From contig NZ_CP044231.1 of the NCBI RefSeq assembly GCF_008727755.1, positions 806,001 to 870,000 of the forward strand: a stretch of DNA of 64,000 nt, written 5' to 3'. Within the stretch, counting starts at the first letter, position 1; each line of letters starts with the position of its first letter. The notes under the pieces were generated by a model. That model was not told where the DNA came from and searched no databases. It worked only from the letters and a program-made list of their open reading frames with translations. The position numbers were made by a program, and so were the translations under genes. Shown in pieces: positions 52,529 to 61,716 of this stretch. This stretch comes from Microbacterium caowuchunii. Lineage in GTDB: Bacteria > Actinomycetota > Actinomycetes > Actinomycetales > Microbacteriaceae.

Positions 52529-53194
52529 TCAGTCGTACTCGGTCTCCGACGCCGGGACCCAGTCTCCGGTGGCGAGGTAGACGATCTTCTTGGCGACCGA
52601 GACGGCATGGTCGCCGAAGCGCTCGTGGTAGCGGCTCGCGAGGGTGGCGTCGACCGTGGCGGACGCTTCGCCCTGCCAGGACTCGCTCAGCACCTTCTCG
52701 AAGACGCTCACGTGCAGCTCGTCGAGCTTGTCGTCGGCGTTGCGGATCTCCTCGGCCAGCTCCAGATCGCGGGTTTTGAGCAGCTCGGTGAGCTTGCGTG
52801 CGAGCTCGACGTCGATCTGTCCCATCTTGGTGAACGTGCCCTTCAGGCCCTTGGGGATGGCCCGGTCTGGGAAGCGCATGCGGGTGAGCTGGGCGATGTG
52901 CTCGGCGATGTCGCCCATGCGCTCGAGGGACGCGCTGATGCGCAGCGCCGACACGACCGTGCGCAGGTCGCTCGCGACCGGCTGCTGGCGGGCGAGGATG
53001 TCGATGGCCAGCTCGTCCAGGGCGATCGTCTTGTCGTCGATCACCGGGTCGTTCTCGATGACCTCCTCGGCCAGCGCCACATCGCTCGTGCCGAAGGCGC
53101 GCGTCGCCTTTTCCATCGCCTCGGCGACGAGCTCGGAGATCTCGACGAGACGGACGCGCACTTCGTCGAGAGACTGCTGGAATACCTCGCGCAT
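52529..53194 (-). CDS. phoU: Phosphate transport regulator PhoU
   Basis: A 221-residue all-helical protein with two PhoU repeats: residues ~10-100 (LVAEAMEKATRAFGTSDVAL, ELAIDILARQQPVASDLRTV, ERMGDIAEHIAQL) and ~115-205 (DDKLDELHVSVFEKVL, RYHERFGDHAVSVAKKI). The E-R-x-x-D-x-A metal-binding motif occurs in both. PhoU links Pst activity to the two-component system. AGGAGG precedes the ATG. Divergent from senX3, a conserved actinobacterial layout. Confidence 0.96.
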   Translation of the reverse strand: MREVFQQSLDEVRVRLVEISELVAEAMEKATRAFGTSDVALAEEVIENDPVIDDKTIALDELAIDILARQQPVASDLRTVVSALRISASLERMGDIAEHIAQLTRMRFPDRAIPKGLKGTFTKMGQIDVELARKLTELLKTRDLELAEEIRNADDKLDELHVSVFEKVLSESWQGEASATVDATLASRYHERFGDHAVSVAKKIVYLATGDWVPASETEYD

Positions 53195-53346
53195 GGACAG
53201 ATGCCTCCTGGGATCGATGGGCGGAACAGCCGCATCCCGGCGATTGTCGCCGCCGAAGGTTAACGGATGGTGCCCGAGCAGTGAATATTATCCGTGCTGA
53301 CGGCGGGAAGGGGCCAACTGGCCGTTGTCGGTGTTCGTCGTCCCTC

Positions 53347-53352
53347 TACGCT
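53347..53352 (+). promoter_or_regulatory. -10 hexamer of senX3, leaderless
   Basis: TACGCT, ending seven bases before ATG 53359. The intergenic region also has an AT-rich patch at 53282-53292 (GAATATTATCC), possibly for phoU. Confidence 0.5.
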
Positions 53353-53358
53353 GGAGCC

Positions 53359-54663
53359 ATGAATTCGACGCAGCTCGCGCTGCTCGCCCTGGCGATGGGC
53401 CTTCTCGCGGGAGGCGGTGTCACCCTTCTCATCGTCGCCGCGGTGCGGGCCCGGGACCGGGTGGAGGCGCGCAGTTCCCGCGCCGTACCGGACGGGGTAT
53501 CCGACATGCTCGCCGCGATGGACGAGACCGCGCTCGTCGTGGACACGTCCGGAAACGTAAGAGCGGTCTCCGAGAGCGCGGCGGCGTTCGGTATCCACGT
53601 CGGGGAGACCCTCCCGGACGACCGCCTGCGGGATCTCTTCCGTAGCGCCCGATCGGGTGGGCGGGCGGCGCTCAGCCTGACGATGCGGCGGGCAGGATCG
53701 CCGGCGGAACCGAGGCTCGTTGCTGCGCGGGGGTCGCGGATCACGCCCACGCTCATCCTGATCGTCATCCGGGACATCACCGAGCGCGAGCGGGTCGAGC
53801 AGATGCGGCGCGACTTCGTGTCGAACACGTCGCACGAACTCAAGACACCGGTGGGTGCGATCATGCTGCTCTCCGAAGCCATCGAGTCCGCAGCAGACGA
53901 GCCGGACCGGGTGCGCGATTTCGCGCGGCGCCTGCACGGTGAGGCGGCGCGCCTGAGCAGCCTGACCTCGCGTGTCATGAGCCTCTCCCGCCTGCAGTCC
54001 GCCGACGAGCTCGCCGAAGTCCGGGACGTGTCCGTCGACGCAGTCGTGACGTCCGCGCTGGAGGCGTACGCGCTGACCGCGGAATCGGCCGGCGTCGCCC
54101 TCGTCCGCGGCGGGGCGCGGGGTCTCACCGTCCGCGGCGACCAGCAGATCCTCTCCGAGGCGCTCGGGAACCTCGTCTCGAACGCCGTGGCCTATTCGCC
54201 GCCTGGTGCGCAGGTGGGTATCGGCGTCAAGGAGGAGGCGGGGGTGGTGGAGATCGCGGTCACCGACCGCGGGATCGGGATCTCGGAGGAGGATCAGCAG
54301 CGCGTCTTCGAGCGCTTCTACCGCTCGGATCAGGCGCGCTCGCGCCGCACCGGCGGGACCGGACTCGGGCTCGCCATCGTCAAGCATGCCGTGCAGCGCC
54401 ACGGCGGGGAGGTGCGGCTCTGGTCCCGGCTGGGGCAGGGGTCCACGTTCACCATCCAGCTCCCGCTCGCCGCTGCGGACACCGGTGCGATCCATACGGA
54501 GCCGCGCGACAAGCGCCGGGCCAAGAATGCCAAGAAGAGGTCGCGGACGGACGCCACCGCGCCGGCCCCGGCCGTGCCGTCGGGCGGGCCCGTCGAATAC
54601 CCGCCCGCGTCTGCTGCACCACCACCCGCACCCGTGGAGCCGAGGGAGAGTGTCACCGAATGA
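53359..54663 (+). CDS. senX3: Sensor histidine kinase SenX3
   Basis: A 434-residue kinase. One membrane segment (~5-29), a PAS-like region (~50-140, DETALVVDTSGNVRAVSESA), the dimerisation/phosphoacceptor helix with His159 (DFVSNTSHELKTPVGAIMLL), and an ATPase domain with NLVSNAVAYSPPG, DRGIGI and GGTGLGLAIVKHAV. The C-terminal ~55 residues are a basic then Pro/Ala-rich tail. It phosphorylates RegX3 under phosphate limitation in mycobacteria. The ATG at 53359 fits the leaderless promoter. ATGA overlap with regX3. Confidence 0.94.
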   Translation: MNSTQLALLALAMGLLAGGGVTLLIVAAVRARDRVEARSSRAVPDGVSDMLAAMDETALVVDTSGNVRAVSESAAAFGIHVGETLPDDRLRDLFRSARSGGRAALSLTMRRAGSPAEPRLVAARGSRITPTLILIVIRDITERERVEQMRRDFVSNTSHELKTPVGAIMLLSEAIESAADEPDRVRDFARRLHGEAARLSSLTSRVMSLSRLQSADELAEVRDVSVDAVVTSALEAYALTAESAGVALVRGGARGLTVRGDQQILSEALGNLVSNAVAYSPPGAQVGIGVKEEAGVVEIAVTDRGIGISEEDQQRVFERFYRSDQARSRRTGGTGLGLAIVKHAVQRHGGEVRLWSRLGQGSTFTIQLPLAAADTGAIHTEPRDKRRAKNAKKRSRTDATAPAPAVPSGGPVEYPPASAAPPPAPVEPRESVTE

Positions 54664-55343
54664 CTCGCGTGCTGATCGTCGAGGACGAGCCGGATCTGGC
54701 CGATCCGCTGGCCTATCTGCTGCGCCGCGAGGGGTTCGAGGTAGAGGTCGCCGAGGACGGTCCCTCCGCGTTGAGCGCCTTCCGGGATCGCGGGGCGGAC
54801 ATCGTGCTGCTCGACCTGATGCTGCCGGGGATGCCGGGCAGTGAGGTGTCCCGGCACATCCGCGCGGAGTCGTCCGTCCCGATCATCATGCTGACGGCGA
54901 AGGACAGCGAGGTGGACATCGTGGTCGGCCTGGAGCTCGGCGCCGACGACTATGTGACGAAGCCCTACTCGTCACGGGAGCTCCTCGCCCGGATGCGTGC
55001 CGTCCTCCGGCGGTACGCGCAGAACGACGCCGACCTGGACGAGCGGGTCCTGACAGCGGGACGGGTCGTGCTCGACATCGATCGGCACACCGTCGCCGTC
55101 GACGGCGTGGAGATCGGGATGCCGCTGAAGGAGTTCGAGCTGCTCGAGCTGCTCATGCGCAACGCCGGGCGGGTCCTCACCCGCGGCCAGCTGATCGATC
55201 GGGTGTGGGGGAGCGACTACGTCGGGGACACGAAGACCCTCGACGTGCACATCAAGCGGATCCGGTCCCGGATCGAGGCGAATCCCGGCGAGCCGGTGAT
55301 GCTCGTCACCGTGCGTGGCCTCGGCTACCGTTTCGAACCCTGA
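54660..55343 (+). CDS. regX3: Response regulator RegX3
   Basis: A 227-residue OmpR-family regulator. The receiver has EDE at 8-10, phosphoacceptor Asp52 (IVLLDLMLPGMPG), Thr79 and Lys101 (DDYVTKPYSS). The winged helix shows LKEFELLELLMRNAGRVLTR, then GQLIDRVWGSDYVGDTKTLD and VHIKRIRSRIE. It probably binds the PHO box upstream of pstS. Translationally coupled to senX3. Confidence 0.95.
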   Translation: MTRVLIVEDEPDLADPLAYLLRREGFEVEVAEDGPSALSAFRDRGADIVLLDLMLPGMPGSEVSRHIRAESSVPIIMLTAKDSEVDIVVGLELGADDYVTKPYSSRELLARMRAVLRRYAQNDADLDERVLTAGRVVLDIDRHTVAVDGVEIGMPLKEFELLELLMRNAGRVLTRGQLIDRVWGSDYVGDTKTLDVHIKRIRSRIEANPGEPVMLVTVRGLGYRFEP

Positions 55344-55359
55344 CCGGCCGCATCAGCCG

Positions 55360-55406
55360 GTATACGAGGAAGGGGCACCCCGCCGGGGTGCCCCTTCCTC
55401 GTATAC
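55360..55406. terminator. Bidirectional terminator after regX3
   Basis: A perfect 22-bp stem (55360-55381 with 55385-55406) with a 3-base loop, between regX3 and the convergent lipoprotein gene. Confidence 0.9.
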
Positions 55407-55415
55407 GCCGAGTCG

Positions 55416-55892
55416 TTACGGGACGAGCGGCGCGAGGTATTCCAGGGTGCCGTCCAGGACGGGGATGTAGGTGCGGACGCCCTCACCGTCACCGGACTGG
55501 AAGTACATCGAGATCGTGGCGCCCGGCATCGTGTCGAGGTCCTCGATGAGCAGCGGTTCGGTCTCGCCGTCGCCGAGGCTCTTCGTGGTCCCGGCAGGTA
55601 CGCGGACGGTGAGCGGGATGGCGTCGGCGCCCTCGCCCACCTCGATGTTGAGCACCTCGGCCTTGTCGGTCGGGTTGACGATCGCGGCGACGAGGTTGCC
55701 CTCGCTGCCGTCCTCGTTGGCGACGATCAGGACGTTGCGCACATCGAGCGGGCCGCTGGAGTCGGGCACGTTCATGCCGTCGGACGGCGAGTACTGCAGC
55801 GTGGTGCTCTGCGGGGAGATCATGGCGCATCCGCTCGTTCCCAGGACGACGGCGGCGCCCACGGCGATAGACGTGATCAGGCGCGTTTTCAC
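55416..55892 (-). CDS. Conserved lipoprotein
   Basis: A 158-residue lipoprotein with lipobox GTSGC near residue 22. The mature part starts [20 protein letters not shown] and contains [20 protein letters not shown] and [12 protein letters not shown], an immunoglobulin-like all-beta pattern resembling periplasmic copper chaperone-like folds, but without the Met/His metal motif. Start is GTG 55892, preceded by GGAGGAA. It is divergent from carD, a pairing I recall from actinobacteria. Function unknown. Confidence 0.85.
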   Translation of the reverse strand: MKTRLITSIAVGAAVVLGTSGCAMISPQSTTLQYSPSDGMNVPDSSGPLDVRNVLIVANEDGSEGNLVAAIVNPTDKAEVLNIEVGEGADAIPLTVRVPAGTTKSLGDGETEPLLIEDLDTMPGATISMYFQSGDGEGVRTYIPVLDGTLEYLAPLVP

Positions 55893-56080
55893 GGTTCCTC
55901 CCAGAGTGCAGACGGCTTCCCCAGCATTCTATGGGGTCCAGGAGACCCGTGTTGTCCCTCCGGCGCGCCCACCCGATCCGGGGTGTCGCCGGCGCGTGGG
56001 AGAATGGACCCTGTGAGGGCGCATACCTTAGCGCATCCTGCCCTGTGGTATCCTGGTCCTTGCCGAAAGGACATAACTCC

Positions 56081-56563
56081 ATGCTTTTTGAGGTTGGCGA
56101 AACGGTCGTCTACCCCCATCACGGGGCCGCGACGATCATCGAGGTCAAGGAACGCGTCATCAAGGGCGAGACCAAGAAGTACCTGAAGCTCAACGTCACT
56201 CAAGGCGATCTGGTGATCGAGGTCCCTGCGGACAACGTCGACCTGGTCGGCGTGCGCGACGTGATCGGCAAGGACGGTCTCGAGCGCGTGTTCGAGGTGC
56301 TGCGTGCCCCGTTCACCGAGGAGCCCACGAACTGGTCCCGCCGGTACAAGGCGAACCTCGAGAAGCTCGCCTCGGGCGATGTGATCAAGGTGAGCGAGGT
56401 CGTGCGCGATCTGTGGCGTCGCGATCAGGACCGCGGCCTGTCCGCCGGAGAGAAGCGGATGCTCGCGAAGGCGAAGCAGATCCTCGTCTCCGAGCTCGCG
56501 CTCGCCGAGAAGACCGACGAGGAGAAGGCAAGCACCCTCCTCGAAGAGGTCCTGGCCAGCTGA
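56081..56563 (+). CDS. carD: CarD-family transcriptional regulator
   Basis: A 160-residue RNA polymerase-binding factor. The N-terminal Tudor-like RID domain ([20 protein letters not shown], then [14 protein letters not shown]) contacts the beta subunit; the C-terminal helical domain ([20 protein letters not shown], then VVRDLWRRD) stabilises the open promoter complex. In mycobacteria CarD is essential and sets rRNA transcription. AAAGGA lies upstream of ATG 56081; a TATCCT -10 is at about 56049. ispDF follows by 15 bases. Confidence 0.96.
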   Translation: MLFEVGETVVYPHHGAATIIEVKERVIKGETKKYLKLNVTQGDLVIEVPADNVDLVGVRDVIGKDGLERVFEVLRAPFTEEPTNWSRRYKANLEKLASGDVIKVSEVVRDLWRRDQDRGLSAGEKRMLAKAKQILVSELALAEKTDEEKASTLLEEVLAS

Positions 56564-56578
56564 CCCGCTGACATCGAC

Positions 56579-57784
56579 ATGATCGCGCCGGTCCCGCGCG
56601 TCGCCGTGATCGTCGTCGCCGGCGGTTCGGGGACGCGTCTCGGCCACGCCGTGCCCAAGGCGCTCGTCGGTCTCGACGAGCACACGATCCTGCGCCACGC
56701 GCTGGACGGCGTCTTCGCCGCTCTGGACGACGCGCAGGTCATCGTCGTCGCGCCCGCGGGGCGCGAGGGCGAGGCCCTCACGGATGCCTACGCCGCGGCG
56801 GGCGACCGACGGGACGTCGTGTCCGTCGTCGCCGGCGGCGCGACCCGGCAGGAGTCGGTCGTCGCGGGACTACGGGCCATGTGGGCCGACGTCGAGGTCG
56901 TGCTCGTCCACGATGCCGCGCGCGCTCTGACGCCGCCGGACGTCTACCGCAGGGTGCTGGCCGCGGTCGACGAGACGGGCTGGGGTGCCATCCCCGTCCT
57001 CCCGGTCATCGACACGATCAAGCGCGTGGGCGAGGGAGAGGTCCTCGGCATGGTCGACCGCACCGAGCTCGGCGCTGCACAGACGCCGCAGGGCTTCCGT
57101 CGCGACGTGCTCGTCACGGCGTATGCGGAGGCCGACACGGAGTTCACGGACGACGCCGCACTCGTGGCGGCGGCCGGTCACCGGGTCGCCGCTGTGGCGG
57201 GGGACCCGATGGCGTTCAAGATCACGACACCGGCGGACCTCGACCGGGCACGTTCCCTGATCGCGCCCACGCCGCATCGTCCGGTCTCCATCGAACGCCG
57301 GCTCCCTGTGCCTCGCGTCGGCGTAGGGACGGACGTGCACGCATTCTCGGGCGAGGGTGACCTCTGGCTCGCCGGGCTGCACTGGCCGGGTGAGCCCGCG
57401 CTCTCCGGTCACTCCGACGGCGATGCGGTGGCGCACGCCATCGTCGACGCCCTGCTCTCGGCCGCCGGACTCGGCGACATCGGCACCCATTTCGGCACGG
57501 ACCGGCCGGAGTACGCCGACGCGCACGCGGACGCGTTCCTCGCGCGCACCCATGCCCTGGTCGGAGAAGCCGGATGGCGCATCGGGAACGTCTCGGTGCA
57601 GGTGCAGGCCGCGCGCCCGCGGTTCTCGGCCCGACGGGCCGAAGCCGAGGCAGCCCTCTCGCAGGCGCTGGGCGGAGCGCCGGTGTCCGTGTCGGCCACG
57701 ACCACGGACGGGCTCGGATTCACCGGGCGCACCGAAGGCGTGTCGGCGTTCGCTGTCGCTCTCCTCCTCCCCGCTGCGGGCTGA
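56579..57784 (+). CDS. ispDF: Bifunctional IspD-IspF (MEP pathway)
   Basis: A 401-residue fusion. Residues ~1-235 are IspD (CDP-ME synthase): [32 protein letters not shown] and [11 protein letters not shown]. Residues ~242-401 are IspF (MEcPP synthase): [11 protein letters not shown] (Asp/His zinc ligands), [19 protein letters not shown] and [12 protein letters not shown]. The two steps are not consecutive (IspE acts between), but fusions are common in actinobacteria. The carD-ispDF-cysS-rlmB order is conserved, here interrupted by two minus-strand genes. Confidence 0.96.
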   Translation: MIAPVPRVAVIVVAGGSGTRLGHAVPKALVGLDEHTILRHALDGVFAALDDAQVIVVAPAGREGEALTDAYAAAGDRRDVVSVVAGGATRQESVVAGLRAMWADVEVVLVHDAARALTPPDVYRRVLAAVDETGWGAIPVLPVIDTIKRVGEGEVLGMVDRTELGAAQTPQGFRRDVLVTAYAEADTEFTDDAALVAAAGHRVAAVAGDPMAFKITTPADLDRARSLIAPTPHRPVSIERRLPVPRVGVGTDVHAFSGEGDLWLAGLHWPGEPALSGHSDGDAVAHAIVDALLSAAGLGDIGTHFGTDRPEYADAHADAFLARTHALVGEAGWRIGNVSVQVQAARPRFSARRAEAEAALSQALGGAPVSVSATTTDGLGFTGRTEGVSAFAVALLLPAAG

Positions 57785-57825
57785 CCGGACCGACGCCGCG
57801 CGGGCCGCATGCCCGGACCGGCGGG

Positions 57826-58287
57826 TCAGAGCGTCCGGGTGAAGAAGAGCGAGAACGGGTCGACCGTGTAGTCACCGAACGGTTCGCACGGCACGAAGCC
57901 CTCACTGAGGTACAGACGCTGCGCGGGGCGGAACTCGGCGGTGCTCCCGGTCTCCAGCCAGAGGCTCGTGAGCCCTCGCTCGGACGCCTCGGACACGATG
58001 TGCCGCAGCATCCGCCGGCCGATGCCGGATCCCCGGAACGCATCCGCGACCCGCATGGACTTGATCTCGCCACGCTCCTCGTCCAGGGATTTCAGGGCGC
58101 CGATCCCTGCGAGCTCGCCGTCGACGAACGCGGACCAGAACCGCACGGCGGGATCGGACAGGGCCTGGATACCCAGCGCGTGCACGCTCTCCGGGGGTGA
58201 GAAACCCGCCATCTCGGTGAGATGAGCCAGGATCAGCTCGCGGGCGGGGGAGACCGACGGGTCGTCGGCGCGGATGACGATCGGCAT
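57826..58287 (-). CDS. GNAT-family N-acetyltransferase
   Basis: A 153-residue acetyltransferase: PARELILAHLTEMAGFSPPE, VHALGIQALSDPAVRFWSAF, IKSMRVADAFRGSGIGRRML (CoA loop R-G-S-G-I-G) and LYLSEGFVPCEPF. The latter pattern resembles YsnE/YafP-like acetyltransferases that act on small amino compounds. ATG 58287 overlaps the EamA stop by one base, so it is cotranscribed with the transporter, possibly acting on the same compound (inference). Confidence 0.92.
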   Translation of the reverse strand: MPIVIRADDPSVSPARELILAHLTEMAGFSPPESVHALGIQALSDPAVRFWSAFVDGELAGIGALKSLDEERGEIKSMRVADAFRGSGIGRRMLRHIVSEASERGLTSLWLETGSTAEFRPAQRLYLSEGFVPCEPFGDYTVDPFSLFFTRTL

Positions 58288-59210
58288 CAGCCCTCCACCG
58301 CGAACGGGCGCGCTGCGGCCCGCGAGCGGGAGCCGAGGGCGAGCAGCACCAGACCCGCCGACAGCACGACGAGGCCGACGACCGCCGGCGGACCGAGTCG
58401 CTCGCCGAGGACGAGGATGCCCAGGAGCGCGGCCGTGACCGGTTCGGCGAGCGTCAGCGTCGCCGCCGTGGAGGCCGTGAGACCTTGCAGCCCCCAGGTG
58501 AACAGGGCGTAGGCCAGCGCGATCGTCGCGATTCCCAGCCACAGGGCCATGACCGCCCCGGCGGGATCGGCGAGCCATCCCAGCGGGGCGAACGGCAGCA
58601 TCGGCAGCGCGGCGATCGCCGACCCGAGCCCCATCGCCCCGGCGACGGTGAACGGGTCCCAGTCGTCGTCCATGAGCCGGCGCTGGGCGTTCGCGAAGAC
58701 CGCGAACGCCGCGCCCGCGCCGAGCGCGCCCAGGATGCCGACCGGATCCGCCTCGCCGCCTCCGGTACCCGCCGATGCGAGCAGCACGACGCCGACGAGT
58801 GCGCACGCGGTCGCCGCCATCCAGGAGCGGCGGGGGATGCGGCGGGTGAGCGCCCACTCGAGCACCCCGGCCAGGACCGGCGCGGAGCCGAGGGCGATGA
58901 CCGTCCCCACCGCGACGCCGCTACGTTCGGTGCCGAGGAAGAACAGCGGCTGGTAGGCGGCGAGGCAGACGCCGGTGAGCGCCATCAGGGCGAACGCGCG
59001 ACGGGTGAGAGGCGGAGAGGGCGGCGTGAGCGTGTGCCGGCGCCGGCGGGCGGCCACCCCGAAACCGAGCGCCGCGAGGGCGACCCCGCCCACCACGAGC
59101 CGCATGGCACCGACACCCAGCGGAGTGGTGCCGTCAGGGCCGAGGGCCTGCGCCGTACCGGTCGTGCCGAAGAGGACGGCCGCGGCCACGACGGCGAGGG
59201 CGGGGAGCAT
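58287..59210 (-). CDS. EamA-family (DMT) transporter
   Basis: A 307-residue membrane protein with ten hydrophobic segments in two EamA repeats (~1-140 and ~150-295). The sequences LFGTTGTAQALG and TLAEPVTAALLGILVLGERL are typical. These exporters move amino acids or metabolites; the substrate is unknown. TACAAA ends seven bases before ATG 59210 (weak -10). Divergent from cysS. Confidence 0.92.
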   Translation of the reverse strand: MLPALAVVAAAVLFGTTGTAQALGPDGTTPLGVGAMRLVVGGVALAALGFGVAARRRRHTLTPPSPPLTRRAFALMALTGVCLAAYQPLFFLGTERSGVAVGTVIALGSAPVLAGVLEWALTRRIPRRSWMAATACALVGVVLLASAGTGGGEADPVGILGALGAGAAFAVFANAQRRLMDDDWDPFTVAGAMGLGSAIAALPMLPFAPLGWLADPAGAVMALWLGIATIALAYALFTWGLQGLTASTAATLTLAEPVTAALLGILVLGERLGPPAVVGLVVLSAGLVLLALGSRSRAAARPFAVEG

Positions 59211-59260
59211 GCCTCTTTTGTACCGGGTCGGTGTGACAGGTGTGTGACGGGCCTCGCGGG

Positions 59261-59266
59261 TAGGCT
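59261..59266 (+). promoter_or_regulatory. -10 hexamer of cysS, leaderless
   Basis: TAGGCT, identical to the hexamer of the PabC-like gene, ending seven bases before GTG 59273. Confidence 0.5.
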
Positions 59267-59272
59267 GGCACA

Positions 59273-60685
59273 GTGACGGTCCGGCTCTATGACTCCCAGG
59301 CGCAAGCGCTCCGCGACTTCACGCCCCTCGACCCGGAGAACGTCACCGTCTACGTGTGCGGTCCGACGGTGCAGTCCGGTCCGCACATCGGACACCTCCG
59401 GGCGGCGCTGAGCTTCGACATCCTGCGCCGCTGGCTCGCGCACCGCTACGGGCGCGTGACGTTCGTGCGCAACGTGACCGACATCGACGACAAGGTGCTG
59501 GCGAACGCGACCGAGCAGGAGCCGTGGTGGGCACTGGCGTACCGCATGGAGCTCGAGTTCTCGCGCGCCTACGCGGCGATCGGCATCGCATCGCCGACGT
59601 ACGAGCCGCGCGCCACGGCATCCATCCCGCAGATGGTCGAGCTCATCCAGGCCCTCATCGACCGCGGCCACGCCTATCCCGCACCGGACGGCTCCGGCGA
59701 CGTGTACTTCGACGTGCGCTCCTGGCCCGACTACGGCACGCTGACGCATCAGAGCATCGACGCGATGGAGGCCGCAGCGGATGCCGATCCGCGCGGCAAG
59801 CGCGACGCCCACGACTTCGCCCTCTGGAAGGGCGCCAAGCCCGGTGAACCCGCGGACGCCGTGTGGTCCGCCCCCTGGGGTGCGGGCCGGCCCGGGTGGC
59901 ACATCGAGTGCTCCGCGATGTCGCGACGGTACCTCGGACCGGAGTTCGACATCCACGGCGGCGGCCTCGACCTGCGGTTCCCGCACCACGAGAACGAGTT
60001 GGCGCAGTCCACCGCGGCGGGGGACGCCTTCGCCCGCTACTGGGTGCACAACGGCCTCGTGACCGTGGACGGGCAGAAGATGTCGAAGTCGCTCGGGAAT
60101 TTCGTGCTGGCCGCCGATGCCCTCGCCGTCCGGTCACCCCTCGTGGTGCGCTACGCGCTGGGCTCCGCCCACTACCGCTCGAGTCTCGACGTCTCGGACC
60201 GCGCCTTCGAGGAGGCCGAAGCGGCCCTCGAACGCATCCGCGGTTTCCTGGAACGCGCGCGTCGGTCCGCGGCCCCGGATGCGGGGGTGACCGCTGCCGG
60301 CGATCACCGGGAGCGGTTCGCGGCGGCCATGGACGACGACCTGAACGTGCCCGAGGCGCTCGCGGTGGTGCACGGTGCGGTCCGCGACGGCAACACCGCG
60401 CTCGACGCAGGCGACGCCGGCACGGCCGCGGCGCTGGCCCAGGAGGTCGGCGAGATGCTGCACCACCTCGGGCTCGACCCCCTCGACCCCGAGTGGACGC
60501 GGGCGGGCGGCGACGAGACCGCCGCGCTCGACGTACTCGTGCAGACGATGATCACCCAACGCGCCGACGCGCGCGCGGCGAAGGACTGGGCGGCGGCCGA
60601 CCGCATCCGCGACGCGATCGCGGCGGCCGGCATCACCCTCGAAGACACTCCCCACGGAACCCATTGGAGCATTCAGCATGGCTAA
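59273..60685 (+). CDS. cysS: Cysteinyl-tRNA synthetase
   Basis: A 470-residue class I synthetase. Signature HIGH at 38-41 (SGPHIGHLRA) with the zinc cysteine at 29 (VYVCGPTVQ), further zinc ligands in WHIECSAM and HHENE, and KMSKS in GQKMSKSLGNFVL. It charges tRNA-Cys. The GTG start follows a leaderless -10. The last 8 bases overlap rlmB. Confidence 0.97.
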   Translation: MTVRLYDSQAQALRDFTPLDPENVTVYVCGPTVQSGPHIGHLRAALSFDILRRWLAHRYGRVTFVRNVTDIDDKVLANATEQEPWWALAYRMELEFSRAYAAIGIASPTYEPRATASIPQMVELIQALIDRGHAYPAPDGSGDVYFDVRSWPDYGTLTHQSIDAMEAAADADPRGKRDAHDFALWKGAKPGEPADAVWSAPWGAGRPGWHIECSAMSRRYLGPEFDIHGGGLDLRFPHHENELAQSTAAGDAFARYWVHNGLVTVDGQKMSKSLGNFVLAADALAVRSPLVVRYALGSAHYRSSLDVSDRAFEEAEAALERIRGFLERARRSAAPDAGVTAAGDHRERFAAAMDDDLNVPEALAVVHGAVRDGNTALDAGDAGTAAALAQEVGEMLHHLGLDPLDPEWTRAGGDETAALDVLVQTMITQRADARAAKDWAAADRIRDAIAAAGITLEDTPHGTHWSIQHG

Positions 60686-61679
60686 GCCACCCCGTCCCGG
60701 CGCGAACCGGGGAAAGAAGAAGGGCCCTCTGAAGGGCACCGGCGGACACAGCCGCAAGGCGCTCGAAGGCCGGGGACCGACCCCCAAGGCCGAGGACCGC
60801 GGCTGGCACGTCGCCGGCAAGCGGAAGGCCGCGCAGGAGCGCTTCGCGGCGGCGGGCGGAACCGGCAAGCCGGGCCAGCGCCCGCAGGGCGGCGGTCAGC
60901 GCGGCGGGCGCGGGAAGCAGGACGACGACACCGAGACGGTCACCGGCCGCAACTCGGTGCTCGAGGCGCTGCGCACGAAGATCCCGGCGACCGCCTTCTA
61001 CATCGCCCAGCGCGTGGAGATGGACGACCGCGTCAAGGAGATGCTCTCGATCGCGACGCACCGCGGCATCCCCGTCCTGGAGGTGACCCGCCCCGAACTC
61101 GACCGGATGGCCGGTTTCGACGGCGTGCACCAGGGCGTGGCGCTCAAGGTGCCGCCGTACGAGTACGCGCACCCGCAGGACCTCCTCGAGCAGGTCATCG
61201 ACCGGGGGGAGACGCCGCTGTTCGTGGCGCTGGACGGGGTCACCGACCCCCGCAACCTCGGTGCGATCATCCGCTCCACCGCGGCGTTCGGCGGCCAGGG
61301 AATCATCATCCCGCAGCGTCGCAGCGCGGGGGTGAACTCGGCGGCCTGGAAGACGAGCGCCGGGGCGGCGGCCCGCATCCCGGTCGCGCTCGCCGCGAAC
61401 CTGACCGCGACGCTCAAGGAGTACAAGAAGCAGGGCGTCTTCGTCCTCGGACTCGATGGCGGGGGCGACGTGTCCCTGCCCGCGCTGGAGCTGGCCGACC
61501 GGCCCGTGCTCATCGTGGTCGGTTCCGAAGGCAAGGGGCTCTCGCGCCTGGTCACCGAGACGTGCGACCAGATCGTCTCGATCCCGATCTCGGCCGCGAC
61601 CGAGTCCCTCAACGCCGGCATCGCCGCATCCGTCGCCCTCTACCAGGTGTCGACGCTGCGTTCCGCGCCGCCGGAGTGA
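60678..61679 (+). CDS. rlmB: 23S rRNA 2'-O-methyltransferase RlmB (TrmH family)
   Basis: A 333-residue SpoU-type methyltransferase for G2251 of 23S rRNA. The first ~90 residues are a basic, Gly/Lys-rich extension (RPGANRGKKKGPLKG) usual in actinobacteria. The substrate-binding domain (~92-165) begins GRNSVLEALRT. The knotted catalytic domain has DGVTDPRNLGAIIRSTAAFG, VVGSEGKGLSRL and ATESLNAGIAASVAL. Overlap with cysS shows coupling. Confidence 0.95.
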   Translation: MAKPPRPGANRGKKKGPLKGTGGHSRKALEGRGPTPKAEDRGWHVAGKRKAAQERFAAAGGTGKPGQRPQGGGQRGGRGKQDDDTETVTGRNSVLEALRTKIPATAFYIAQRVEMDDRVKEMLSIATHRGIPVLEVTRPELDRMAGFDGVHQGVALKVPPYEYAHPQDLLEQVIDRGETPLFVALDGVTDPRNLGAIIRSTAAFGGQGIIIPQRRSAGVNSAAWKTSAGAAARIPVALAANLTATLKEYKKQGVFVLGLDGGGDVSLPALELADRPVLIVVGSEGKGLSRLVTETCDQIVSIPISAATESLNAGIAASVALYQVSTLRSAPPE

Positions 61680-61716
61680 TTCCGCACCATCATCTGATCC
61701 AACGAAGGAGTACAGA

